From Larix sibirica (Eukaryota > Streptophyta > Pinopsida > Pinales > Pinaceae), in assembly GCA_004151065.3 (NCBI GenBank), contig NWUY0300035811.1, positions 16,007 to 29,685 on the forward strand: a stretch of DNA of 13,679 nucleotides, given 5' to 3'. Positions 1 through 8,270 of this stretch are shown here, in pieces. Made by a program: the position numbers and the translations under genes. The notes below the pieces were generated by a model, which was not told where the DNA came from, searched no databases, and saw nothing but the letters and a program-made list of their open reading frames with translations. Position 1 is the first letter of the stretch; the number at the start of each line of letters is the position of its first letter.

Positions 1-27
1 ATTAACCTCAATTAATTCTAAAATGAC

Positions 28-60
28 ATTCACTTTAATAATTAACTTAATAAAGTGAAT
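28..60. repeat. 10-bp perfect inverted repeat (hairpin)
   Basis: The arms at 28-37 (attcacttta) and 51-60 (taaagtgaat) are perfect reverse complements around a 13-base loop. Sequence outside the arms does not continue the pairing, and I see no flanking duplication that would mark a miniature transposon. Confidence 0.6.
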
Positions 61-76
61 TTCTAAAATTCTGAGA

Positions 77-123
77 GGTATTAATACCGATTTCCACAGG
101 TTAGACACAAACCCATGTGGAAA
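77..123. repeat. 12-bp palindrome followed by an 8-bp inverted repeat
   Basis: Positions 77-88 (ggtattaatacc) form a perfect palindrome. Close by, 91-98 (tttccaca) and 116-123 (tgtggaaa) pair perfectly across a 17-base loop. With the hairpin at 28-60 this makes three inverted repeats in about 100 bases. No function can be assigned. Confidence 0.5.
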
Positions 124-1004
124 TGTTAGTCTGAGCTACAAACTTCAACATAACCTTCTTTAGGGTTTAAGGCACTAGCTGCAAGTAGGTGACTAGGTCA
201 GATGAGCACAATAAGATGGGTTATTTATCCATATGTAGGCTCAATAAAGCAACTAATACCTCAAATAGAGGGTTGACACATGGCCTGAAGTTAAGATTAG
301 CCATAATCTCAGCAAAATCATACTATACAACTCCCGTTAGGACCGGGACGCTTCACCACAATGGTTTTCATCAGTTTCCCTTTTTTTACTAGATCCTTCT
401 GGTCAAGACGAGCAAGTGACAACTGATCTACTTGAGATCTTCCATGGGGCAGAGGGTCTCACCACACTGCATAAATCATCCTTTGGTTAAGAGGTCGTGA
501 GTGGGGGCATCTATTCCATCAAAGTTGCCTAAGATATACATTTGGCCCCAACTGCTGTCACAAGCACTGGTGTACAACTATCACACGCATGTCATTGGAG
601 AGGACGCATTAAAAGTCCTCGCTTTCCTTGACTTGGAAAGTCACTGTTGACTACTAGAAGGTACTCTATTGCTAGTTACATGGGACAACTAATCTCTATC
701 GAACTGTTGTAAACCCCATACATAGGGGTGATCTGGCTGACAAAAGAAGGAAGGTGACCGTGAAAGTGATCTTCTCAATACGCATGCTGGGTTTGACGGT
801 AGTTGGGCTTTAGCAGGAGCCATGGTATTCAAAAATCTATGGATAGGCAGCCCCAAGTGGATCCTGGCAACAGTGTGTGGTGGGCAAGCCCCAGTGTGTT
901 TGATTCCCAGTTGTTGGTTCAGCATAGATAAAGTATATTCCAGTAAAAATGTAAGGGTTGGCGAAGTATAGCCTGTATCTGGTCACTAAAGAGAGTAGAG
1001 GTTA

Positions 1005-1205
1005 ATGCTGCACTTACAATTTCAAGTATTTTATCAAGAAGAACCAAAAGGTACGCCTAGGGAAATATGCTCATGGTTTTATTGTGGTATCACTGTTATC
1101 CACGACCATGGATTAATCTGTCATGATGAAATAGAGTACAAACGTCACTATGAAGAATACAGCAAGGTAGGTCGAATTAAGTTATACACAGAAAGAAAAG
1201 TTTAA
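1005..1205 (+). pseudogene. Protein-like frame of unknown identity
   Basis: This 66-codon frame starts at ATG 1005, has an in-frame stop a few codons upstream and ends with TAA. The predicted peptide is rich in aromatic and charged residues, with a His/Asp/Tyr-rich centre (HDHGLICHDEIEYKRHY) and a basic C-terminus, and reads more like real protein than most frames nearby. I recognise no family. No promoter, splice signals or neighbouring coding sequence support it as a stand-alone gene. It could be an exon fragment, a piece of an old transposon protein, or chance. Confidence is low because a frame of this length is expected by chance in a window this size. Confidence 0.2.
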
Positions 1206-2368
1206 GGTTTCCCAATGTTACAGATTGAAATGCAGGCCATGTACATCCCCTCTTGTTGACACCTATGGTTTGTGAAGGAAATTTTGGGTGAGGGTTTTTA
1301 TATCCAGATATTTTAGTCTTTAAAATAATAAATACCCAAATTAGTCACAATTCATCTATATACTATATACATGAAATGTTGGAAATAAAAGTCTTTACGA
1401 CAGAGGCCTAACAGTGAGGGTTACTCTCCAGGGCAGCTCAAAACCTTCTGAAGCCATATGACAGTCAGAAAATGCAGAGGCTGAAGTCCTTTCAGTCTTT
1501 GTGAACTTAGTATCTTGGACTTTGTTTTCATTTTTATTATCTGGAAAATCTGACAAAATAATTACTGGAAAAGACATTTTAATCTGCTAGGGAATCTTCA
1601 CATTCCTTTTTTTCAGAGAATATTTCAAATTATTGTCACCTTTGCTCCAATCTAGTATGAACTTCGATTAGGAAATATGTCAAAGTATTTTCATTTTTCA
1701 AAAAGCCAATTTCAATAAATATAGATAATGCAGAATTTTGATTTGATTACACAGGATGCCATGGTAGATAATATCATACACCTCACAAATTTGCCACGAA
1801 AGGCCATTGTGCAGTGGTTCAGTGACAAAAGAACGCAGGAGAGTCCCAAAGTTGTATATAAGAAGCGCCAATAATAGTATGCCATTGTTTATGGTATGTC
1901 ATTAAATGAACATTTTCAGTTTTCTTTGTAGTGATGGAGCTTGCCCAACTGTGTAAAATAAAAGTGCAGAACTATGGATTGAAGCTCGCTTTTTGTTTCC
2001 CGAGTCTTTGAAAATCACCAATTTTTTATTTTTATTGCATGCCATCATGGTAAAAAATGTAGCATTCTTTGTAACAAGAGGTCTCGTTGGACTATGTAAA
2101 ATAGTACTTCTGAAGAGAAAAACATTGAGGTTTTGCATTACATGGCATGTTGATGGAATTATACTTTAAATGTACTTTATATTTTTTGAAGTAGTTTAAA
2201 TCATGAGCCTAGTTGTGGTGGTCCATCTATACAGCACTTGCCTATTCACCTTGAGACATGCATTGGTTTAGAGTCTAGCCAATTGTTCACAATTGAAATG
2301 TTGCTCTACATAATTTTCGCAATACGTAGATTTGCAACATGATCATTACCAATAATATTCTTGGTGTG
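1206..2368. other. Unassigned AT-rich DNA
   Basis: No supported gene. The minus-strand frames at 1395-1577 and 1902-2138 have no recognisable motif and unbiased composition, so I read them as chance. The DNA is AT-rich with scattered T runs. From about 2180 it leads into the Copia-type LTR beginning at 2369, with no polypurine tract at the junction. That junction therefore looks like flanking DNA rather than the 3' interior of an element. Confidence 0.45.
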
Positions 2369-2475
2369 TGTTGTAACTTAGAATGGTTACACTCATAAGT
2401 GTTGTTTAGGAGCCATTGATACTTTGCCATGTCATATGTTATGTGACAAATGTAATGATAATTATTGAGGTTTGA

Positions 2476-2500
2476 GGTTAGGTGGTTAAACTACCTAACC
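2476..2500 (+). repeat. 8-bp inverted repeat inside the Copia LTR core promoter
   Basis: The arms at 2476-2483 (ggttaggt) and 2493-2500 (acctaacc) pair perfectly around nine bases. In the related LTR on the other strand the equivalent position reads GGTGGTTATAAATATG, a continuous TATA box. Here about 22 extra bases lie between GGTGGTTA and TTAATATG, splitting the TATA motif. The promoter of this LTR is therefore probably dead. The extra bases create the right arm of the hairpin. Confidence 0.45.
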
Positions 2501-2568
2501 ATGGGTGTTATTAATATGTCAACTATGTGACTCAGTGTGTGTAAGAGGTGTAACAATGCAACATTATT

Positions 2569-2574
2569 AATAAA
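2569..2574 (+). promoter_or_regulatory. Polyadenylation signal AATAAA in the Copia LTR
   Basis: AATAAA is followed by a T-rich tract. The same signal occupies the equivalent place in the opposite-strand LTR (8553-8558), so it is a conserved part of this LTR family and not a chance match. Confidence 0.5.
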
Positions 2575-2625
2575 ATATTTCTTTTATTTTCTCTCGTCAA
2601 TATCTTAGCAACCTATTTGCCTACA

Positions 2626-4760
2626 TGTTTTCAGAGATACCGATTCTCAGGTATGTATAATGAAAAATATATTATGAAGGTCAAATCTGGAATTACAAGA
2701 TGCTTTTCACGAAGGAATGTGAGGCACAAAGCAAGATATTTTTTAATTTTAAGTGCAAGATTATTATTGTTATTTTCTTTGTTCTGTAAATATATGTAAG
2801 TTCAAAACATTAGGGAAATGGTTTTGCCCATAAGTAAAACTGTGGCAGCAGAAAAAAAAGAATGTTCATCACGTCGAATCCAAGAAGCAAACTTCAGATG
2901 AAATCGAAAGTGAGAGAGTAGAGTCAATACCAGATGGTTGATGTGCAAATGCCAAATGCACGTGAGAGAAGAAGGCATTTCAAGAAGGTTGATCTTGATG
3001 CCAATGCCAAGAGTCAGAATGAAGGCAAAAAATAATAGCAGCGTGAATTATGAAGAACAAAATGATTCGAGGGAAAAAATTGGCACATAAAGAGAGAAGG
3101 TATTGAAGTCATAACCAGATCAAAGCGACAAGTTAAAAATGCAAGTAAAAAAACTAGTTATTTGATTTTGAAATAATAAAAAAGAGGGTAAATTATAATT
3201 GTATAGAAACCATAGAAATATATCTATAGGCAATTTATATTATTTGTAGGCCTGCAAATACTCACCATAAATAGTCCAACAAGCAACGGTAATATGTACA
3301 TTGTAAGGAGCTCAATTTCAAGATACATTTCCACTTCCATGGAAGAAGCTTCTCCATGATCCCACGCACATTGTTAGAGATGGATTTCCTCTGCGACATT
3401 CAAATTCATTAGGGAACTAACTATCGATTAAGCATTTTAATATCCACTTGCTTCCTTTTGATGCTCTTTTCTCCCACAACTTGAGCCTACTAACAGAAGA
3501 ATGTTAGATTCCAAGGATTGACCTTTAATGAAAGGACCTTGCAAGGCCTTATTGGAGCGAAGTACCTATTAACATTGAACTTGCCCATGCATGGTCAATG
3601 TTAATAGTTATGTTGTTCAATGTGAATGATCCAACACATTCCGAGTACATGTATTGGTCCCAAAATTTCAAGATCATGTTTATATTTTCTGACTTTTTCA
3701 CATCGATGTTTGGGGACACCATATTTAATGCTTCACTTCAGACATTAGTTCTATTTTTAGTAGGTTTCCTGTATATTCATGTTAAATGCAACACTTGGAA
3801 CATGCATGTGAGGTGACTGCTTCAAAACGGGTTCTTATGATTTTGAGATTTTCTATTTTTAGAAGCTTACTATTTCTAGCAATTGGTCATAGTTTTGAGT
3901 ACCTATGGTTGTTGTCGTAAAGGGTATTCTACTATCTTTGAAGTTGCTATTTTTGAAAAGTTTCAATTTTTAAAAACATACTAATTTGGGAAAGGGATTG
4001 GCGTTTTGGATACCTTTGGATGAGAGCATGTGTTTGACTTTTGGTAATGGTTGGGGAAAGTCTATTTTTAGACTTGTTATTTTTAGAAGTGCTATATGTG
4101 GATGGGTTTGTGTGGTGATAGAGAAGAAAACCTAGAAATATAAAGTAGTTTAGTGAAAGTATGAAATAGTTTAGTCAAAGTACAAAATTATTTCAAAATT
4201 AAGGTTTTTGTCATGTCTAAATATTGCAGCAGGTTGAATAAATTGTACATAAATTAGTGGGTTGTTTGCTTGAGGAATTTTTGACTCAAGGAATCTTATC
4301 TATTGTGCTTTCACCATCTTTTTTCTAGGTTCCACCTTGTAGCCTGGAAGAGGGCGACCCACTCATGTATTAACAATAATTGTAGTTTATTTTTGACAAA
4401 AGGGAAACACTCCACTTAGTAGTCTTATCTTCGACTTTGACTTATTTGGTTTGACTTCTATTATAAGAAAAATAGGGCATTGCATGTGAGGACACAAAGA
4501 GTGCTTTTTTGGAGGTTTAAGTTTTGGTAGGTATGATTTATTTTGACCTAGGGGAAAGCGCTCCACTATTCATCTTAATTGTCATGCACTCAATTCATTC
4601 TTGGTAGGTAGAGGGCCCCCACTTGAGCATAATCTAGTTCACATTCAATGCTATTTCTTGGGAAATTAGTGCACCCTCCCGAGAGAAGATTCATGACACA
4701 TATTCCAATGCTCTTGGATTTTATTTCCAACGTAACTTGTGTGTCCAAGTCGAGGAGATT
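2626..4760. other. Unassigned decayed DNA, possibly old element interior
   Basis: No supported gene. If the LTR at 2369 is a 5' LTR, this would be its interior, but no convincing primer-binding site follows it and I see no gag, integrase or reverse transcriptase motifs. A basic frame near 3079-3172 (peptide containing GIEVITRSKRQVKNASK) looks somewhat protein-like but is not identifiable. The frame at 3598-3816 is hydrophobic and featureless. From about 3750 to 4090 the motif CTATTTTTAG recurs several times, including a 7-bp hairpin at 4058-4075 (arms aagtcta and tagactt). Confidence 0.4.
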
Positions 4761-5281
4761 ATTATTAGCATGCCAACAGTTATTCTTGGTAGATCCCTTA
4801 TTTATTTGCAGCTGACAAGAGCACCCTCGGATTTTCGTGCAACAATGCAATGATTTTCTAGGAGATTATTTTCCTCTTTCACCCTTTCTACTATAGGTAA
4901 GAAAAGGGTGCACCACACAATGCAATGCTTTTCTAGGAGATTATTTTCCTTTTTCACCCTTTCTATCATAGGTGGGAGGGCACACCACTTGGAGGTTCTA
5001 GTTTTTCCTAGACAAAGGTGTTGAACATGTTGATTGCGTTGACTTTTCTATGCTTGGATGAGGATCGAACCACCTAAAGCAAGGTGCTCATTTAGAATTA
5101 ATTTAGCAACTTTTAAGGTTTCGACTTTGAGTTGGAGATATTCTTGGATACTTTCTTTGTATGTTTCCACTTCATTCATTTATCAATATTCTTCTCTAAT
5201 TCATACTTAGATCACTCATTGTAATGATGATTGATGTTGGTTATATTAACATGGTTAGTATCGATCTCCTATCAATGGGAT
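4760..5281 (-). pseudogene. Minus-strand decayed frame with in-frame tandem repeat
   Basis: Read on the minus strand from about 5200 downward, one frame stays mostly open for over 100 codons with a few stops. It begins with a helical, charged segment (NEVETYKESIQEYLQLKVE), continues into a 25-residue duplication with cores IERVKKENNLLEKHCIV and VERVKEENNLLENHCIV, and ends at a TAA near 4795. It lies immediately downstream, in the same orientation, of LTR-like repeat A. This fits the first internal part of a leftward-reading LTR element, where gag-like or spacer sequence would be. I recognise no gag motif. The heptad-like pattern suggests coiled coil. It is clearly non-functional now. Confidence 0.3.
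4843..4990. repeat. 75-bp tandem duplication, two copies
   Basis: Copy 1 is about 4843-4917 and copy 2 about 4918-4990. Both begin CAATGCAATG and share the stretch ending in TTTCACCCTTTCTA. They differ by scattered substitutions, mostly in their last 25 bases. The period of 75 bases is exactly 25 codons, so the duplication keeps the minus-strand frame described for this region. Shorter decayed echoes such as GTGCACCCTCCC and GAGGGCCCCCACTTG lie to the left. Confidence 0.75.
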
Positions 5282-6001
5282 TGAAAGAGGCTTGAACAGT
5301 GTTGGGATAATGTCCTTTGGGCTTTCTTGGAGATGATATTGTTTTGATTATGGACCATGTACTTGACATATAACTTTGTTGATGAATAGCACTCTTTTGG
5401 TGGGCAATTGATATTGTGAGTGCTTTGCGTATTCAGTGATGAATGTTTTGTGTTGAGATCACAAACATAGAGGGGATTGAATGGAACCAAAAATACAAAC
5501 CCAAAACCTATAATAAAAAGAGAAAAAAACAACACCAAAGATGTGCGATAGGGATAAACCAAAAGTGTGCTAAAGAGAGAGAGATGCACAACCACGAGTG
5601 CACTACACATGAGATGTACAAAATGCACATAAAAGAGAAAATATACCAACCACAAGAGAATGCTAACGATGTAGTGCCTGCATGCTTAAAACACTTGTAA
5701 TAGAGAGCCTTATCTAAATGATAAAAAAAATATGATTTACAAATGAGGTTTGAGTTGTGTATTTATACACAACTCAGGTAGGGCATCCTCCCAAGAGGAG
5801 TTATGGGCACACATAAATAAGACACTCATCAAGAGAATTATTGAGCCTGCATATCAAGGTTGACAAGGTCAACCCTAACCTCGACCTAGTGATATAAAAA
5901 ATTATCACATTAATGCCCAACAAATTAAATTAACGACACAATAAGGGTTGGCCTTAGCCGAATGTGAGGTTTAAACTTCGAAGTTCACACTATTCCCAAC
6001 A
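5282..6001 (-). repeat. LTR-like repeat A, probably leftward-reading
   Basis: The inner boundaries TGTTGGGATA at 5300 and TATTCCCAACA ending at 6001 form near-perfect terminal inverted repeats, the classic TG...CA ends of an LTR about 700 bp long. A canonical TATAAATA lies on the minus strand at 5760-5767, about a third of the way into the repeat in that orientation, which favours leftward transcription. A second copy (B) at 10060-10774 shares the block and also 18 bases beyond 5300, to TGAAAG at 5282. Those 18 bases are therefore either the start of the interior after a 5' LTR or part of the LTR itself. Flanking bases show no target-site duplication. The family cannot be named. The long frames inside (minus 5272-5655 and plus 5443-5700) I treat as non-coding. 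Confidence 0.6.
5751..5776 (-). promoter_or_regulatory. TATA box inside an 11-bp perfect hairpin (repeat A)
   Basis: The arms at 5751-5761 (tgagttgtgta) and 5766-5776 (tacacaactca) pair perfectly around a 4-base loop. The minus strand reads TATAAATA across the centre (5760-5767), the likely core promoter of a leftward LTR. The hairpin is kept in repeat B (10528-10553), but one substitution there changes the TATA core. Confidence 0.5.
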
Positions 6002-6277
6002 CATCAGTCCTGAACAATAGATGGTGAATAAAATTGGAGTGCTTCTTCATCAGGGATACATCATCTGAAGAGAGACTCTATTGATGGAAAAATGGAGAAT
6101 ACAAAACTTCAACACAATGTTATGAAAGGATTTGGAGGATTGTTCAATGAACTAGAGTAGTCACAGAACATCTACCAAGATTTGATGTAACAAGGGATCT
6201 CAACACATTCAAAGCATCAATGGAAGTGTTGATATTGGAGGAAGAAAGGAGAATAAGTGCACCGGATGACACATTAA
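6002..6277 (+). other. Probable gypsy 5' interior, unreadable
   Basis: Between repeat A and the recognisable gag there are about 275 bases with no clean frame. Several short frames are broken by stops. This is probably the decayed N-terminal part of the same gag. No primer-binding site or 5' LTR of the gypsy element is visible, and repeat A belongs to a different LTR family. Confidence 0.3.
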
Positions 6278-6785
6278 ATGGTACACCTAATAAATGATGG
6301 ACTACATACACACCACAATGGATTGGCCAGTTGGACGAATGCAACAGCAATTATGAACTTTGAATTTGTGCCAAAAACAAAGGCTTCACTAGCATTGGTG
6401 TATCAAGGAGTTGAGAATCCAAGAGAACATTTAGACAAGCATATGGGTCAATGGATACAGGAAATGTTTTGAAGGAAACATGGGTTCATATATTTTACCA
6501 CTTTGGGGATGATTCCAGAATCATTATATGTCCACAAGGAGACAAGAAGACAAATTGTTGATTGGGACAAGGTTGAAAAACAGTTTTGCAATACATTCCA
6601 ATTTCAAGAGTGAAGATCTGAAGATTCAAGCAAGTTTGTCACAAATCAGAGCTTTTGTATTTTTAGATTTACTCAAAGAATGCATAGACAAGGTAGAAGA
6701 AAATATAGATAGTAAACAGAGGCATAAAAGCAATAAAGGGAAAAAAACAAAGACAAAGTGGAAGAAAAAGGCAAGACTAACGTAG
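6278..6785 (+). pseudogene. Ty3/gypsy gag (retrotransposon capsid) fragment, disrupted
   Basis: Gag forms the capsid of the virus-like particle of an LTR retrotransposon. The frame from 6278 shows the usual plant gag order: a short N-terminal part, a helix with WIQEMF near 6455, then TTLGMIPESLY, a Trp-centred RRQIVDWDKVEKQFCNTF segment, a typical capsid pattern. It is broken by TGA at 6470-6472 and again at 6611-6613. After that second stop, homology continues in another frame (SEDLKIQASLSQIRAFVF), ending in a Lys-rich tail at 6785. There are therefore at least one stop and one frameshift. No intact zinc knuckle (CCHC) follows; only a weak GPLCLK remnant lies near 6830. The upstream TAA means ATG 6278 is not the original start. 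Family assignment is from motif pattern only. Confidence 0.6.
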
Positions 6786-7094
6786 GTGAGGAAAACAAAG
6801 ATCGACAGGCAAAGAGTTATGCCACTGGTCCCTTGTGCCTCAAGTGAAGTGTCAGGCAGATATCCCTGATAAAGTTGTTAAATACCTCATACATAGCTTG
6901 ATGTTGCTTCAAGAACACAAGAATCATGAGGTACCCCTTAGAGAAAAAGGGGTGCCACATGGATTGAAGAAGGATATCGTCAAAAGATTCGGTGTGGAGA
7001 TCGCTGGACTTAAAACACTCATTCATGAGGAGGAATACACATAGAGGCAATGTCAGCATAGAGGCAATAATTAAAGTTGCCCACATCATCATTA
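6786..7094 (+). other. Short linker where pol should be
   Basis: About 300 bases separate gag from the chromodomain, where a complete chromovirus would carry several kilobases of protease, reverse transcriptase, RNase H and integrase. A 69-codon frame (6835-7044, starting from GTG) is open and protein-like (KDIVKRFGVEIAGL) but has no motif I can name. I see no DTG/DSG protease, YxDD reverse transcriptase or HHCC/DDE integrase motif. The overlapping minus-strand frame at 6817-7134 is most likely its shadow. Confidence 0.45.
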
Positions 7095-7202
7095 AAACTA
7101 CAAATGCTAAAATCAAGAAATAAAGAAATGACAAAGTATTTCATTCAGTGGAAGGATCTGCCCTTGGAAGATGCAACATGGGAAGGACCTAATGTACTGT
7201 AA
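7095..7202 (+). pseudogene. Chromodomain remnant at the integrase C-terminus (chromovirus)
   Basis: In the frame ending with TAA at 7200-7202 the peptide reads KSRNKEMTKYFIQWKDLP and then LEDATWEGPNVL. This is the C-terminal half of a chromodomain: the aromatic/hydrophobic strand YFIQWK, a short turn, and the terminal ATWE helix signature of chromoviral integrases. In living elements this domain directs integration to particular chromatin. The first aromatic-cage strand is not evident upstream, so the domain is truncated or decayed at its N-terminus. It stops about 50 bases before the polypurine tract, exactly where integrase ends in Ty3/gypsy chromoviruses. This is the best-supported protein call in the window. 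Confidence 0.75.
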
Positions 7203-7250
7203 CTTCCAAGTTCCAACCCTATGATTGCTTTGGGTGGGACGAAGCAATTC

Positions 7251-7262
7251 AAGGAAGGAGGA
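7251..7262 (+). other. Polypurine tract of the gypsy element
   Basis: AAGGAAGGAGGA sits one base before the LTR start at 7264. A purine run at this point is the plus-strand primer for reverse transcription. Its position between the chromodomain stop and TGTTATGATG confirms the orientation and identifies the following repeat as a 3' LTR. Confidence 0.7.
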
Positions 7263-7263
7263 T

Positions 7264-7994
7264 TGTTATGATGTCTAAGATAACCTACTTCAATGTCGGT
7301 TATTGGTAATTTCTGTGGGCAATTAGAATTTTCCAGTCATTCACATTTTCCATTAGTTGACATGTTTGATGTTAAGATAGAGTTTTATGGCAGACAGTTG
7401 TACTTTTCTGTTAGTTAAGTCAGTTATCCCAAATGCAAAAGACAAAAAAGTTAAAGAGGGAACTTTTGCCATAAACAGGCTCTTAGGCATCGTAGTGGGA
7501 GATTTTTGGTGAATGTTGTGTATGTGTAGTCTAGACTCTATGAGACACTATGTATGCCAACTGCAGCGCCCATATTGCTTTTAAAGTCGGCTTGGGTAGG
7601 AATCCATCCTTTCTTGGGAAATTTTTCCTTGTCCTATTGCAGAATTATTTAAGGCTCAGTGATAGTTTGGTTCTTGAGACAGATTTATAACTGCTGTAAG
7701 TTTCTCAGATCTCAAGTTTACTGTGCTAAATGCTGATATATTTCTGATATTTCTGAATTTATTGTTGATTGTACTATTATACTTGTATTTGCCCAATTTA
7801 TTGTCATTTCCACAGTAAACTAGCTGCACTTGATCTGCTGTTAAAGGCATGTCAGCATGTTGTCACTTGTCAGGGCAGTCTCTTGGGTTCATAACAGTTT
7901 GGAGCTAATAACAGCGTTGTCCAAGCCCCTAATAACTACAGAACTCACATTCGATTTCAGAGAAAATACCAGATTTCGAATTATGTTCATAACA
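7264..7994 (+). repeat. Ty3/gypsy LTR, end at 7896 or 7994
   Basis: The repeat starts TGTTATGA at 7264, directly after the polypurine tract. The reverse complement TCATAACA occurs twice downstream, ending at 7896 and at 7994, giving an LTR of 633 or 731 bp. After 7994 comes GGACTATCAAAGTC, a fair match to the initiator-Met tRNA primer site TGGTATCAGAGC. After 7896 comes TTTGGAGCTAATAAC, a weaker match that would need a 6-base deletion. I favour 7994. A TATA-like TTATTTAAGG lies near 7645. No second copy of this LTR lies in the window, so age cannot be judged from LTR divergence. Confidence 0.65.
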
Positions 7995-8270
7995 GGACTA
8001 TCAAAGTCATTTTCTTGGCCTTGCGGGTCAAAATTAGCAATGGAAGACTTCTCTAGATGCAATGAAGTTATAAGAAGAGAGATAGAGTGTTTGCTAGTCC
8101 TCATTGATGAATATCCAGGCTTACGTGAATCTTATAAAAAAGAACCTCCAGAAAAAAGTTTCTCAGAATATGGTCAGCTTGATGAAGATCATCTGAGAGA
8201 ACTTGAAGATTCTATAGGAGAGAAATCTGCAGATAATGAGGAAAATACAGAATATGTTAGAGGACCATAA
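7857..8270 (+). pseudogene. Longest open frame: unknown acidic protein, possibly gag N-terminus
   Basis: The frame runs 137 codons from an ATG inside the LTR to TAA. If it is a remnant of a real protein, the more natural start is ATG 8040 (MEDFSRCNEVIRREIE), about 45 bases after the putative LTR end and primer site. The part from 8040 is strongly acidic and polar, with a helical first half and a Glu/Asp-rich second half (LRELEDSIGEKSADNEE). This is not what random AT-rich DNA usually encodes. I recognise no family. In place, after an LTR and primer site, it would be the gag N-terminal region of a second gypsy copy. A host exon captured beside an LTR is the alternative. A similar protein-like frame overlaps and continues from 8236. 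Confidence 0.35.
7995..8010 (+). other. Degenerate primer-binding site
   Basis: GGACTATCAAAGTC directly follows the second TCATAACA. Compared with the plant consensus TGGTATCAGAGC it keeps GG, TATCA, AG and C, with a two-base insertion and small changes. If correct, the LTR at 7264 also serves as a 5' LTR for sequence on its right. The match is by eye and could be chance. Confidence 0.35.

Larger units (their letters stand above)
1..1000. other. Unassigned AT-rich DNA
   Basis: I recognise no gene or repeat family here. Short open frames on both strands show no domain or motif. The only clear structure is a set of inverted repeats in the first 125 bases, listed separately. The stretch from about 420 to 960 is somewhat less AT-rich and could be an old transposon interior, but I see no terminal repeat, primer site or polypurine tract to support that. 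Confidence 0.5.
2369..2625 (+). repeat. Copia-type LTR, plus orientation (5' LTR or solo)
   Basis: This block aligns by eye along its length with the reverse complement of 8504-8739. Shared landmarks in order are a start TGTTgtAacttAGAaTGG, a CATTGATA motif, gaGGTTaGGTGGTTA, a GTGTGTgAGAG-like stretch, a TTGCAACAT-like stretch, the polyadenylation signal AATAAA at 2569-2574, and a TATTTCTTTTATT tract just after it. The 3' boundary is uncertain: CTACA at 2625 gives a TG...CA terminus, and 2610 is an alternative. No polypurine tract precedes it, and the bases flanking both candidate ends do not match as a target-site duplication. It is therefore a 5' LTR whose interior has decayed, or an old solo LTR. 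Confidence 0.6.

Noticed and set aside
4590-4850. 86-codon minus-strand frame
   Set aside because: It is in a different frame from the more convincing coiled-coil-like reading through the tandem repeat and has no motif. Probably chance.
5044-5075. tRNA-like T-arm sequence (GGTTCGATCCTCATCC on the minus strand)
   Set aside because: The flanking bases cannot form the T stem and there is no D arm, anticodon arm or acceptor stem around it.
5272-5655. 127-codon minus-strand frame, nearly identical to the one at 10044-10433
   Set aside because: It lies within the LTR-like repeat, spans the region after the promoter, is hydrophobic without domain structure, and is conserved only because the repeat is duplicated. 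A plus-strand frame overlaps it with equal conservation, so there is no sign of coding selection.
5443-5700. 85-codon plus-strand Lys-rich frame, identical in the second copy at 10221-10478
   Set aside because: Same repeat. Perfect conservation covers both strands and non-coding bases alike, so it reflects recent copying or assembly, not a gene.
6817-7134. 105-codon minus-strand frame
   Set aside because: It overlaps the gag-to-chromodomain segment on the opposite strand, is hydrophobic and featureless, and the plus strand carries the recognisable chromodomain.
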